A stretch of 64,000 nucleotides of DNA from Siderastrea siderea (GCA_964030785.1 OZ034970.1:3011911-3075910); one strand, 5' to 3'. Positions 23,580 through 34,930 are shown, counted from the stretch's first letter. The notes: a model not told the origin generated them from the letters alone. Translations and numbers: made by a program.

Positions 23580-24757
23580 AACTGATAACTGATAACTAAC
23601 ATAATTTATATTTCTCAAACTCCTGGACTTTTTTAAGTGAAATTGAGTTTTATTACCTAATTCAGAGATCATAGTTTCTCCACTAAAAAAGACTGACATT
23701 TCTGAATCCTTAATAACCATTCAACTTGACTTGAATTCAGCTTAACTCATCTTGACTCAGCTTAGTGTACCTTATTATTTAAAATTTCCTTTCTGCCATG
23801 TTTCTGTCAGATCTCCAAGAGCAATGTTGTAGATGATATGGTGGAATCAAACCACATTCTCTATGAGAAGGGTGAGAAACCAGACCACTGTGTGGTTATC
23901 AAGTATGTACCATACGTAGGAGACAGCAAGCGAGCCTTGGATGAGTACACATCAGAGATCTTCATGCATGGACTCAACACTATTGTATTACACAACACTT
24001 GCGAGGTATGTCTGCTATCTGTAGTCCAAGCCAAAAAATATATAATTATATGGATGGGAGGGTATATTTAAAAATAAAAAACACAATTGTTGGCTGAAGC
24101 TAATTTTGAACACAAGTACTAAGTTAATTTTAAAACTGATAATTTGTCCACAGGACTCCTTGTTGGCAGCACCAATCATTCTGGACTTGGTTATCCTGTG
24201 CGAAATCTGTGAGCGAATCCAGTTTAAAGTAGGAGATAGTGAAGAATTCCAGTCTTTCCATCCAGTTCTTTCTCTTCTCAGCTACCTTCTTAAGGCTCCA
24301 CTTGTCCCTGATGGTACTCCAGTTGTTAATGCTCTCTTCAAACAAAGAAGCTGCATCGAAAACATATTTAGGTAAGTTACTGTTAAATTTAAAAGGTATA
24401 ATTGTAAAAAGAGCTGTCACGTTTGGTCCAGTAGCAGTCTTTTGCCGTTGCAAGTTCCTTATTTTGTGAGTTGGCCGTTAGCTACTTTAGGGAGCCATAG
24501 ACAACACATTTGACCTAGAATTAACTGTTTATAGGCCATTTACCCATTCTAAAAACATTCTTACACTATTTTGATCATATGTTACTGTTGTATAATATTC
24601 TTGTTGCATCTTTAAAATTACCAGTAACACTCAAGACACTTTTGCAAAGGGTATTTCCAAACCTGAAGTTAAATTGATTGCAACTAGTAGCAGGGTAAAA
24701 CCTATGGCTGGCCAAGACCATTAACCCTTCACCTGTTTATCACCCTCAAGAACTAGT

Positions 24758-24824
<67 letters not shown>

Positions 24825-25487
24825 GGTTCTTGTGGTGCATTTAAAACAAATTTCAATGTGCTTACAATAATTTTTAAAACTTATTATATACAGTATTTAC
24901 TACTAAAAAGAAATGTTTTTAAACAAATCTTAAAAGTAGAAATAGATTCAGAGGATTTAATAAAATTGGGTGAGTGTTTCCATTTGTCAAAGCATAATAT
25001 GAAAAAGTTTAGCAGAATTTATTTGTGGCAGTTTCTTTCTTGCGAACTGGTGTTTTTAGAGGTTTGCTGAATCAAATATTTGTGATGTAGAGGAGAGTGA
25101 TGTTTGAGAGACATTAAAATACAATCTTGCCTTTCAGAAACTTAACGGATAACATTTTAGCATTGAGCATATGATTTTTCATTTGTAGTTTCTGTATAGT
25201 GCAGTGGGATAAATTTTTGCACGAAGTCTTTCTGCAGATCTTAACTCTTTGGAGTTCACATTTGAGTATTTGATTTCAGGGCGTGCGTCGGCCTGAAGCC
25301 ACAGAATCACATGATGTTAGAGCACAAGCATTCTAGAGAAGTGAACCAACCACTGATGGAGAATGGTCACACAGAGACTTTGTCTTACCTGGAAAATGGA
25401 ATAAAAATGAACGGCTACATCAATGGGGAAACAAAGGGCCTGGAACATACCTACATAAATGGCGATACCACTTGCTTTACACGGTGA
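19954..25487 (+). CDS. ISYNA1: Inositol-3-phosphate synthase, nine coding exons (557 aa)
   Basis: Coding exons: 19954-20229, 20784-20913, 21438-21688, 22265-22417, 22823-22981, 23243-23326, 23811-24005, 24154-24371, 25280-25487. The total is 1674 nt with every GT/AG junction and phase consistent. The protein is the same size as animal ISYNA1 (about 558 aa). It converts glucose-6-phosphate to 1D-myo-inositol-3-phosphate with NAD, the committed step of de novo inositol synthesis in the cytosol. Visible motifs are the NAD-binding [12 protein letters not shown] (residues about 66-77), [10 protein letters not shown], the catalytic [17 protein letters not shown] and [10 protein letters not shown], then [13 protein letters not shown] near the C-terminus. 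The last ~55 residues are a hydrophilic tail that is not part of the catalytic core. The start ATG has A at -3 (CAAAATGAC). An acceptor at 19910 implies a 5'UTR intron. A polyadenylation signal AATAAA lies at 25857-25862. Confidence 0.97.
23515..23600. repeat. (TTGA)n microsatellite with (TAACTGA)n edge
   Basis: Perfect TTGA tetranucleotide run in intron 6 of the inositol synthase gene, followed by three TAACTGA copies. Confidence 0.9.
24761..24823. repeat. (AAT)n microsatellite
   Basis: About 20 AAT triplets in intron 8 of the inositol synthase gene. The AT-rich flank to the right could be an old LINE 3' end read on the minus strand, but no protein-level trace was found. Confidence 0.85.
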
Positions 25488-25856
25488 AGCAAATCATTTA
25501 AAGACACACTTTGTTATTAAATAGCTAATGCCCTGTTCAGAAAAAGGTACAATAGTGTTCTGGTAATGTGCCATTGATTAAAAGGAAAAAGTATTTGGCA
25601 CCTTGTTTAATTTCCACATTTTTGTGTTGGATTTGGTGTTTGGATTGGTGTTCATTTCTTGAAAAAAATTGTCAAGGCTGTAAATGGTTTTTAAATATTG
25701 TCAAGGTTATACTATGAGTCAAAGTGCATCAACTGCAAGCTCGTCAGTGATTGGTTAATAGTTGTCCAGAGAAGGAATAACGTATTTCATTTCCTTTTTT
25801 TCTTACATTTATGTTTTGGTTGATGTTTGTGATAACTTGTGCATTGTTCTTTCTCT

Positions 25857-25862
25857 AATAAA
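25857..25862 (+). terminator. Polyadenylation signal of inositol synthase
   Basis: AATAAA about 370 bp after the stop codon, followed by a T-rich stretch. It is the best candidate in the 3' flank. Confidence 0.55.
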
Positions 25863-26164
25863 TTTTCAAGTTAATATAGTATCAAGTGTAAAACTGGTTT
25901 ATTTTCTTTTTCGCCTTTACTCTGATTCCACATACTTCGTCAGGGAGTCTTCCTTTACAACAGAGCCACAGTAGTCACTGCATAAACCTAATTACATTAC
26001 GTAATATGCTGTACATATGATACAGTGATTTCACTCGACCCGTGAAATATATGGTGGTATTTTACCCACTACTACTTTGTATTAAATATTATTGTCTCCC
26101 TGTATGGTAGGGTGGATTCATTTGTAGCATGTGAGTATAATTATACAGTTGCCTCATTTGGCCT

Positions 26165-26333
26165 AGACTGCGAGTAGTCTCTAATTTTGGCAATGGTGAT
26201 TGAGAGGTAGGCAAAATACACGCACCCGTGCGACATTTTGAGGAATTTTTGGCATTCCCCTCACGTCGCGTGTATTTCGCCCACTCCACTCGGCAATCGC
26301 CATCGCCAGAATTAGAGTCTACTCACAGTCTAC
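26165..26333. mobile_element. Palindromic MITE (AGACTGCGAGTAGTCTC ends)
   Basis: The left arm AGACTGCGAGTAGTCTCTAA and the inverted right arm AGACTGTGAGTAGACTCTAA continue through matching GGCRATGGYGATTG and AATACACGC blocks. The ~169 bp is almost wholly self-complementary. The ORFs here are by-products. Confidence 0.85.
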
Positions 26334-27199
26334 ATTTGCCCGTGCAAAACGTTGTTTCGAACATTACAAATAGTAGGTGCATTCGTATGAACATACAGTA
26401 TGTAACCTGTCAACAGGCTTCCCAGTGGGAAAGAGTCCACGCTGGGATCGTTGTGCTCACAGGCTTACCATACTCTGTATGTGTGGTGTGCTCTGCATTT
26501 ATGACGGCTGTATCGGTTTTGAATCGGCTTATCAAACAAGCAAAACTAAACATGCAATTAGGGTCTTTTAAAACTGATGAAACACAATAAAACAAATCAA
26601 AACAACATGGCAGTACTTTCAAGAGTTTTTACTTCATTTTTGTCAGCTGTAAAAGCCCTTAATTGCCCTTAGAAACCGATGCAGCCATTTTTAAATGCAC
26701 AGGACACCACACAAACAGTTCTTCACATAGGAGGTCATTCACAGGCTAGAAGCAATGCGACGACTATACGCGCTTCAAATGAATCTGCCCATAGTCTGGT
26801 ACGGAAAAAATAAAAATTTAAAACAAACAAGTGGCACAAAATAAGAATTACAATGCTAATACTGGTTTTCGTTATTTTTAGCGAGTAACGGGAAATAATC
26901 AATCTGAAATAAAATAAACTGAAATCATAGGAGTCTTGGCGTATTATTCTTTTTAATTTTAATGATTTTGGTCGTTAGCTTTAAAGGCAGCACAAGTGTC
27001 TTAGACTTAACAAATACCTTAAGGAAAAGTTGTAATAAGGACAATGAACATTATTTTCAATGAGTGTTTTGCAGTGATACGTGTATTCAAATGCCACAGG
27101 AGCCCAAGTGTAATATAAAAGTTTATCGAAGTTCGAACTGAGAATTCCTATCAATCAATAAATAAGCTTCCGAAGGTAAAGCTCTTGAATTAGAAGATG
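26334..27199. other. Intergenic, nothing recognised
   Basis: AT-rich, with only short ORFs and no recognisable domains. Confidence 0.5.
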
Positions 27200-27303
27200 A
27201 AATGTTACCTGGTGTTGCTTTCTGTCTTCCTGGGAAGTTTTCCTACCCTGTACACTGCGCTGAAAGTTCACAGAAGGACAAAAGGCAGCACCAGGTAACA
27301 TTT
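27200..27303. mobile_element. Small hairpin MITE (AAATGTTACCTGGTG arms)
   Basis: AAATGTTACCTGGTGTTGCT at the left is inverted at the right (reverse complement AAATGTTACCTGGTGCTGCC), with a ~104-bp total span. Confidence 0.7.
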
Positions 27304-27633
27304 TACTTTTTAAGGAATTCTCAGGTCGATTTTCTATACAAACTCATATTACTCATGGCCCAGGCTATTTGTGTTCTATAAAATCCCCCTCTTGCTTGGT
27401 AGACACGCTTAAGACTGAACAGAACTCAGGGAGTTGTGTTGAAAGAGTAAAATACATTTTTCAATTCAGTTTTAACACCAGTTTTATTTTGACGTCTGAA
27501 ACCAACGCTTTAATTTTTCGCTGTCGGCCGAATGACCGAACGTTTCCTATTGCATAAATCATTGAACTCCTTGTAGTCTCGTTATCACAATTTAACGCGC
27601 TTCCTTTCGAGGATTGCAATTTTGCAGTTTTTG

Positions 27634-28235
27634 GCTAATGCGCCGATCAATTCGAAACTTCATCCCCCCCCCCCCCCCCGCCCGGGCATACCCCGGGCAT
27701 TTGACTGTAACCTGCGATCAGGCTCTATTTTCGTTTCGCTCGGTGAAACATTCAGGCGGGACAGGCGAAACGAAAAGAGAATATGAGAGCGATGCTGAAA
27801 TTCGGCTGATCGCAGGTTAATTTGACTGTGTATCGTGCCCGGGGAGAGGGGAATTTCAACGTTGCCTTGGAAGGGTGGAAAATTTGAATCGATTTATCTC
27901 TTGTTCTGACGTAATACGCCTTTGAGTTTTTTTCGGTTTTTGCAGGGGCTTGACGAATTTACTAGGTAGACTTTCACTAACACTTTCAAAAGGGTCTTTA
28001 AAAGAAGTTTGAAGGTGTCATTACGGCATATCTCCCTCTGAAAAGCGTGTTAAGTGTTTGATTGAAGACGAAATTTGTCTTTGAGGGAGGTAGTTCACTA
28101 CTAATTGGTGGGCATTTGAACGGCTTTTTTGCCCCGAGGGGAGGGAATTTGAACAAGCCGCAATCTTCAAAAGTTCAAATGCCCGGGGGGTTGCCTGGGG
28201 GGGTGTTGAACTTTCGAATTGATCGGCGCATTAGC
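27634..28235. mobile_element. Inverted-repeat element with C/G-run arms (GCTAATGCGCCGATCAATTC ends)
   Basis: A TIR of about 25 bp, GCTAATGCGCCGATCAATTC followed by GAAA, sits at both ends in inverse orientation. An 18-base C run lies inside the left end and a G run inside the right, with CCCGGGCATTTGAAC-like repeats. It is 602 bp with no transposase. It resembles the 14128-14610 element in plan, but its ends differ. Confidence 0.85.
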
Positions 28236-29136
28236 TACAGAATGCGGGGCCCCACTGTCCAGGTAAACTCCCAGTTTGCTCAGCGAGCCGCCGAGCCACT
28301 GAAGTGTTTAATTATCTTTCTCATTCTATGAAGTGCTTACTCGACTCCGAGCTCCTGAGCTGCAGAGTCACTGAAATCGGTTCCTAGCCTGCAATGCAGT
28401 GAATAGGCCCCGCATCGAGTACAATGGGGCACAAGAAGAGCGGAGCAAGCCGAACTGACGGTTGCAGAGGGAAACGGGAAGGGATGGAGATGTGACTCCC
28501 ACTCCCTTGGACGTGTTTATTCAGTTGCCCGAACTTTCCTCTTTTTTCTCCTAATCCAAGATGGTAGCTTGATAATAGCACTTGGGCGTTTCTGTAGGCC
28601 TGCCTCTCCGTCTTCTATTGTTTGTAATGGCACTATCCGATGTTAATAAACTTAATAACCCCAAGCATGGCATTTCAATACTTCACAGACAACACTACAT
28701 GATAGTTGAATGTTACTTAAATGTTTGAAAACAGTTCGCTAGTAAACAAAAATCTTGACATCATAAAAGTCATCTGTGAATAATATGCGAAAGTATAAAG
28801 GTCGATCCCTATACACATGTTTTTAGAATTTAATAATCGATCATTATAGTTTAAGAGTCATCAGAGTCATCGCGACTAATTTTTATTTACAATGTGTAAA
28901 TCCTTGATCAAAGAAGCATGCGTACGTCGATTCACGTTGATCGTTTCCAATCTCGCTATATATCATGATATATAGTGATAGCTCAAGTTGTGCCTTGATA
29001 AGCAATGAAGAAATGCATAAAATCGAGAAAACCTCCACTAGTTTGTCCAGTCCATGACGGTCGATCCAATCTTGAACGAATTGCTGGTCCTTTGCGATAA
29101 AATCCTCCATGTTTGGATTTCTAGCCGGAAACCACG
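28236..29136. other. Intergenic, nothing recognised
   Basis: No domain-bearing ORF and no inverted-repeat element was resolved. The minus ORFs at 28384-28581 and 28883-29200 look like chance. Confidence 0.45.
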
Positions 29137-29294
29137 AGTGTGTCAAAACCCCAAGGGTAGCCCCGGGGTAGGCAAATGCCCAACCCCCGGGCCGTGCCAA
29201 ATTTGCTAATGCCCAACCCCCGGAACTGACAGGGTGCGCAAATGCCCCGCAGTTGCCCGGGGGGGATGGGCGCGGCTGGAATTGACTGATGCAT
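29137..29294. mobile_element. Truncated copy of the ATGCATCAGTCAATTCCAGC element
   Basis: The right end GCTGGAATTGACTGATGCAT equals the inverted end of the 14128-14610 element. The inner part shows the same GCAAATGCCC and CCCGGGGG motifs. No left terminus was found. Confidence 0.65.
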
Positions 29295-29866
29295 TAGGTC
29301 TGGTTTACTAGATCCTACGTACACGTGCAGCATTTTCGTTTGCGGTCCTTTGTTGATATTGTTCTACTGTATGTATGTTTTTTGGACCGCAGGTCTTTTT
29401 GATAGATCCGATATGCTGTTCTTTATAGCATGGTTTTTTCCATGTTTCTTTATAAGGTTGGTTTTGTCCATCCTATCTTTGGCTCTGCGATATATCAACG
29501 CGACACTTGGACTCTCGACCTTTCCAGGACACGTGATGGCGTGATTTGGTGGGCGTGCGTCCTCGTTTAGGGCTTTTAACAGAGTGCACGGGTATTTTTA
29601 CGGCATTTTCGCCATCTTGCTATGCCGTACTGATGAGCTCTAAGAAGAGCGAAACAGCTGTCTACGGCTGCAACCCTGCTCTGTTGACGTTCTATTAGTG
29701 TCGTGTTGATGTCTTGCAGAGTCAAATCTTTCTGCGTAGTCAGATCAGCCTTGCTGCTATGTTTGTCATTTGAGTATTTCTTTGGCTGATTAGGTCTGGC
29801 TTACTAGATCCTACGTACACGTGCAGCATTTTCGTTTGCGGTCCTTTGCTGATATTGTTCTACTGT
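29293..29866. repeat. 78-bp direct repeat (29293-29370 and 29789-29866)
   Basis: ATTAGGTCTGGTTTACTAGA at 29293 recurs at 29789 with only a few changes, through CTACGTACACGTGCAG to GTTCTACTGT. The two copies are 496 bp apart. The intervening DNA has no recognised gene. Confidence 0.8.
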
Positions 29867-29932
29867 TTAGGACAACATCCTCCATTTTAGAATAAAATAC
29901 ACACTCTCGCTTTGCATAAGGAAAGCGTTTAA

Positions 29933-30352
29933 CAGGGTCTGGAAGGGTATTCTCGGGATCCGGGATTTGGCCAAAAGACGGTGCGAGATTCGGGAAAACG
30001 CAAAATGTCTTGACGGGATTCGGGATTTGACTGATTCCAGGGAAGCGAGATTCGCCAAAATTTGGGCACGGGATGCCAGATTTTTTTGCTTGTTTGTCGG
30101 GAATTCGGGAAATCGTCACCACCCAAGTAAACGTTCTAGGGGTAGAAGCGAATCAACCAGGCGAGTGCAAAATATCAATCGAAAGGGCCAATCTACATCT
30201 TAAATTTATTAGCTTTTGCAGAAATTAGTCATTTTTAATGTATTTTTGGGAAAGAAAAAACAGGATTTGGGATAGCGATGAAAAAGTGTGGGATGCGGGA
30301 TTCTTGGGAAAAAGAAGCGGGAATGCGGGATCAGGACCCCTTCCAGACCCTG
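29933..30352. mobile_element. Inverted-repeat DNA element with CAGGGTCTGGAAGGG ends
   Basis: The left end CAGGGTCTGGAAGGGTATTC is inverted at the right (reverse complement CAGGGTCTGGAAGGGGTCCT). The interior carries many GGGATTCGGGA copies. Flanking GTTTAA occurs immediately on both sides, a possible 6-bp target duplication. No ORF of note; CAGGG ends recall hAT elements, but that is tentative. Confidence 0.75.
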
Positions 30353-30559
30353 GTTTAATGGCGACAATCGTGCAACCATACCCTGTTTAGGACAAGTTTA
30401 GACGCAGACCTTATTTACCATATACGTGTCCAAAGGGCACGTGCCCGTGTAGCCCATACATATATATAATGAAGTACCCCCTCCCCCAGAGGGGTGTACT
30501 CCAGCCACCGGGATTCCCCCAGTCGCAGTGTTACGTGCCAGATTTTCAATCTCCGGTCA

Positions 30560-30850
30560 CGCAGTGTGAAATTCAAGTAGATAATAGCGGAGCCTGCGGG
30601 CAAAGCCCGCCAGCGGAGCTCCATTGCTAAGGAAATTTGGTAATGTATCGATGCGAAAAATTTTGGTTGTGACGTCAGCGTACGTCCGTCCATCCGTCCG
30701 TCCGTCCGTCCGTACAGACTCTGGGGGAGGGGGAGGGAAGTCCCAAGGCAACCCGACCGGGAGTGGAGAATGCCATCTTTTCTTGGCGGGAAATCGCGCG
30801 GTGCTTTTGGGCAACCGGGTTGGCAACCGGCGTTTTTCTTGGCGGGAAAT
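30560..30850. repeat. Interspersed repeat with (TCCG)n core
   Basis: Contains GGCGGGAAATCGC twice near the right end, a TCCG tetranucleotide run at about 30685-30712, and GCGGAGCTCCATTG. This style is repeated in anthozoan genomes. The element boundaries were not resolved. The ORFs across it are by-products. Confidence 0.45.
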
Positions 30851-30895
30851 CGCATGACCATCGTCGCTTTTGAAAAAGAGGTTTCTTTAAAAAGC

Positions 30896-31775
30896 TTAAG
30901 GTGGCTTACTACAGTTTTCAGAAGAGAAAGATGCCCTTTTTAAAACTTTAGTTTAAAGCCAGCAGGAGTTTTCTTTTGGGTTATTTGTTGCTACAACTGT
31001 TAAAAAAAAAGATATTAACCCTCATTATCCTGGAAAAAAAATATGAAAAGCTTAGAAAATAACAAACTTAACAGACCGTGTGCTAGGGGTGGACTGGAAA
31101 CTAGACTTTTTTAGGGCTTTTTTCTCAAAATCTAGCCGTACGACCCTACCTCAATTTTTCAGGACTTGAAAAGTGGCTATAAATAAACAACTATGCAAAA
31201 GAAAATGAAAATCTGTAGGGCAGAATTTTTGCTAATGAAGAAAATGTCGAATTTTTGCTTTTTTGAGAATTAATAAAAATCTCTCTTACAGATTTTGCTA
31301 ATATTTTGTCTACAGGCGAAACTTACTACTATGAATTGATTCTGAATTTTTTACTGTGGGTTATACGGTCAGTTTTAGAGTAGATTGGGGTAAAAAAGTC
31401 GATTTGCGATTTTTTTGCGACCTCCTTGGTGAGCAAAACTGAGCATGCGTGCAACTTAAGCGCGCGCTGAAATAACGCAATATGGCGCGTGCGATATACA
31501 TGAGAATTTTTTACAACTTCTCCAGGTTTTTGTCAAGGTTTAACAGATATTTTATACCGGTAGCGCTCACCAACTTCGTCAAGGCTTCGTCCATTCATGA
31601 TAAAGAATGTTAATAGTACGCCACGAGCGATTTCTACAAGCCAGATTTCAGAGGTGTTTTCAGCTTTTTCTCGATGATGGCGTCAAGTATTGCACGCGCG
31701 AAAAAAAATGCCGCCAGAGAGAATTTCTCAGCGCGCGCAATTGTGTCTCAGAAAAACTGTAGTAAGCCACCTTAA
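30896..31775. mobile_element. TTAA-flanked non-autonomous element, family C (880 bp)
   Basis: The ends TTAAGGTGGCTTACTACAGT are perfectly inverted (23-24 bp including the following TTT), with TTAA at 30896-30899 and 31772-31775. The interior is AT-rich and has no ORF. Confidence 0.88.
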
Positions 31776-33093
31776 GTTTATTTAGCAAAACGATTGTTCG
31801 ACGGTACTGTAGTTTTAAACTTGAGAAAAAAACATTTAATACCTATAAATGGAAAGAAAAAGTTCAAAAGAATACTGGTAGCAGGCGAAAACTTCAAGTT
31901 ATGAAAGCTGCCTTCAAAGGACCTCATCGCTTTGTTTTCTTCACGGCGGAGAGCTTGCCTTGTTCTGAAACACAACCGAGTAAGTGAAGTTTTTAAAGGG
32001 TTTAAGGTGCATGATTTTGAGTATTTATTACGGTCAAAGAAATTACATTTTGAAATTGAATTTATGTCATTAGAAATGTGTCATTTACTTTTGACTTCAA
32101 AAAATTATAAGAAAACGAGCTCAGATTTGTGACAGATGTAGTCTTAGAATATTTTGCCATGCTGGAAGTGCAATGCGAATTGCATTTAAGTATAAACTTA
32201 CGGATTTTCGAATAAACTTTTTCAAAAATGATGTCTCTGTTTATTATTTTGTGTTTGTTTATTCATAACAGTAGGTCAAAGCACAGTCGCAAGGCAACTG
32301 CAGAAGCATCACTTACGGCGAATAATTGCTTTCAATTTTAACTGTCGGATCGGTTTGTGCAATTGTCGATTTTCTTGTCCTAGAACTTTTCAATAGTAAG
32401 CGAAGCAGTTGTCGGTTTAAGACTATTTTATCCGAAAAGCTTCCGAAAAACAAGTTTTTTTGCGTTCCTCAGAGTGCCTAACTTTAATGGGCTTACTTCG
32501 CATCCGCAAAACTTATGCCATAATTTAAAGTGTGTTTGGTGTTTGCTCGTTTTCAATCTTGATGGTATAAATTTTGACCAGACTAATAGGGGCAGTTCAT
32601 GTTATTTGTTAACTAAACATCCGAACGCGATGAAGATAACCCATTTAGTTCAGAATAAGTTTTATTTTGTTGTTGTACATGAGCGCCGTTTCAAGTTCAT
32701 TCAAGCCAACAGCCAATAATCCAAGGAGATTTGACAAGCCTTGACAGTTAATGACAGGATACGGAAACATTTAAAAAAACCAAGCAAGACTGCTCCTGAG
32801 TAAAATATGTGTTGAGTTTGATGCCCGAAAAAAAAAATGAAGCTGTGCTCAGCCTCTAGAATGACCTTTCGAGCTTGGTTTTACAGAACAGATCCTCAAA
32901 ATATTGGAGGACAATTCGGAACACTTTCGGGCTTTTTGAGAAACACTTTTCGAAAGGGAACGAGCCAAAGAAAGCCCCGAAATATATTTCAGAGCGAAAA
33001 GTTTCAGGACTATTTTTGAGAAACGAGCACCAGTTTATTCCTTGGAGGCTCCGCTTTTAGGCATGGCTAAATCTATATATTTAACATATGCAG
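31776..33093. other. Upstream region of the EF-hand gene
   Basis: No recognised protein-coding ORF. A donor-like CCGA|GTAAGTG at 31979/31980 and an acceptor TATGCAG at 33093 could define a 5'UTR intron of the EF-hand gene. This is inferred only. Confidence 0.35.
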
Positions 33094-33157
33094 GACGAGC
33101 TGCATTGTGGGTCTGAGTATATTGCACTCTAGGGGTGTGGATTCAGGTTGGATCGCC

Positions 33158-33646
33158 ATGGCAGGCAAGAGTTATTTCAACGCTGAAGTGCCAGAAATAG
33201 TTGTCAGAAGTCTCTTCAAGAAATATGACACAGATGACAGTGGTCGACTTGGAAAACGGGAGATGTTATCACTGCTCAAAGACGACTTGGGTATGAAAGA
33301 AGACCAAGCTCAAGCGTGCATCTTGATGGTAGACAAAGATGGCTGCGGTGGGGTCTCATTTGACGAGTTCATCTTGTGGCTTCGCACTGAAAAGGGCTTC
33401 AAAAATATAGATGATAGCTCCAGATATTACGCGGTCCGAAAAGCCATCGAGCTTTTCAAGCAGTACGATAAAGACGGTAACGGTACCATCGACAGGGAAG
33501 AGTTCAAGAAACTGATGGCCTCGCTCAATGCTAATTACGACGATTCACAGATTGACAGCGCATTGCAAGCTTTGGACAAGAGCGGAGATGGAAAAATTTC
33601 TTTCCCGGAATTTTTGGCCTGGTTGAACTGGCTTCCAGCTAATTAA
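33158..33646 (+). CDS. Four-EF-hand calcium-binding protein (162 aa), single coding exon
   Basis: A small calmodulin-fold calcium sensor or buffer. The start ATG at 33158 sits in a strong context (GCCATGG). It is preferred over the earlier in-frame start at 33107 because MAGKSYFNAEVPEIV leads straight into the first EF-hand. Loops in order are DTDDSGRLGKRE (residues ~25-36), DKDGCGGVSFDE (~59-70), DKDGNGTIDREE (~103-114) and DKSGDGKISFPE (~139-150). All have Asp at 1, Gly at 6 and Glu at 12; loop 2 has Cys at ligand position 5. Two EF pairs are separated by a linker around residue 80. There is no signal peptide or membrane segment. The whole coding region is one exon although neighbouring genes are split. 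A 5'UTR intron is possible (acceptor at 33093). The partner is unknown, and it is not calmodulin itself (spacing and sequence differ). Confidence 0.92.
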   Translation: MAGKSYFNAEVPEIVVRSLFKKYDTDDSGRLGKREMLSLLKDDLGMKEDQAQACILMVDKDGCGGVSFDEFILWLRTEKGFKNIDDSSRYYAVRKAIELFKQYDKDGNGTIDREEFKKLMASLNANYDDSQIDSALQALDKSGDGKISFPEFLAWLNWLPAN

Positions 33647-33765
33647 GACAAATTCGGATGTCAGTATTTTTAGTTGAACTTCTAAGTCCGTTATAGCTTT
33701 GAAATGAATTCAAATATTTTGTAACGCGCTTCCAGACAAAATTAAGCTAAAAGACACCAGGTGCT

Positions 33766-34133
33766 TTAACAGAGGGCCGAAATAGGGGGGGGGGGGGGGG
33801 TCTGCATAACAGCTAAGACTAAAATTTTAGGCCATTTAACAGCTAACAGTAAAAAATTCGCTGTAACAGTTAAGATAAATAAATAAACAAATTACACAAA
33901 GTTCGAGAAAATGGCCTTTTTTCGCATGTTTTGATGAAATTGCAGTAACATCACTTCTGTAGTTTCAGTTATCCATTTTTCTTGTTTCATTTAGTATCTA
34001 GAGTGTGTTGTAACATGTAACTGTAATTTCATATATAACAGTTAACAGTAAAAATTTGGGCTGTATAACACTTAACAGTAAAAAATGTATGGCCCATAAC
34101 ACCTAACAGCAAACCCCATCTATGCCCTCTTAA
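33766..34133. mobile_element. Possible TTAA-flanked element, family F, with CTAACAGTAAAAA repeats
   Basis: TTAACAGAGGGCC at the left and, inverted, TTAAGAGGGCATAGATGGGG at the right share an AGAGGGC...AT(A)GGGG core. TTAA is present on both sides. The interior repeats AACAGTAAAAA four times and begins with an 18-base G run. It lies about 120 bp after the EF-hand stop, so it may be in its 3'UTR. Confidence 0.5.
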
Positions 34134-34559
34134 CAGCATGAATGTTGCCTTAGTAAACGGCAAACCTTAAATTTTTTACCTTGTTCTTCGTTCCCCACAA
34201 AAGAAACATTATGAATAGCTGCTGGAAAACTACACTATACCTGGGGTCAAATTTGACCCAGGGTTATTGCAGACCTGGGGATACCGGTACCCTAGCATCC
34301 ATAGCAGGCCCAGTGCTTAGACGACCCGATAAATGCAGCTGATCAACGTCATTATCAGGAGTCAGTATTTTCTGTCATAAACAAAATATATATTTTTAAC
34401 ATTTTCCTTACCTAATTACCTCAGCAAAGGAAATGGAGGTGCACCGTGGCCATTAAAAAAGTAATGAATGTGGATATTTATTTTGTGAAACCAGTAATAT
34501 TTACCAGTATTAAAATAGTGTAAATGCCACTTGCCTGAAGTCTGGTATCTTTCAATTAA

Positions 34560-34930
34560 TCATTGACCAATAAAAGCTACTGAGGACATGAACAGTACTT
34601 TCCTGTGTGGCTGTTCATAGCTATACTGTACACAGTGGCTCTAACGTTTGAGTTAGTGGATGAAATCCTAAAGTGTAACCACTCAAATGAAAGCTGCTGA
34701 GCAGTACTTCCTTGTGGTGCTGTTTAGTGTGCTGTACAACTGGTTTTTACTTTTGAGTCTGTGGATGAAATCCTAAAGAGTGACTATTCAAATGAAAGCT
34801 ACTAAGCAGTACTTTCCTGTGGTGCTGTCTATTATGCTGTACAAGGTGGTTCTAACATTGTCTGTGAATGTTCAAAATCCTGAAGTGTGACAATACAAAT
34901 AATAAATGAGCAATTTCCTGTAGTGCTATA
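34560..34930 (+). repeat. ~105-bp-period dispersed tandem repeat, copy 2
   Basis: Successive CAAATGAAAGCT-type motifs at about 34568, 34684, 34789 and 34895 give spacings near 105-116 bp. Each unit has GTGGATGAAATCCTAAAG, GAGCAGTACTT and GCTGTACA. In-frame TGA and TAG interrupt the potential reading frame. Confidence 0.85.

Noticed and set aside
30415..30861. 148-aa minus-strand ORF
   Set aside because: Crosses an interspersed repeat with a (TCCG)n core, with Arg/Pro-rich content from the repeat and no domain.
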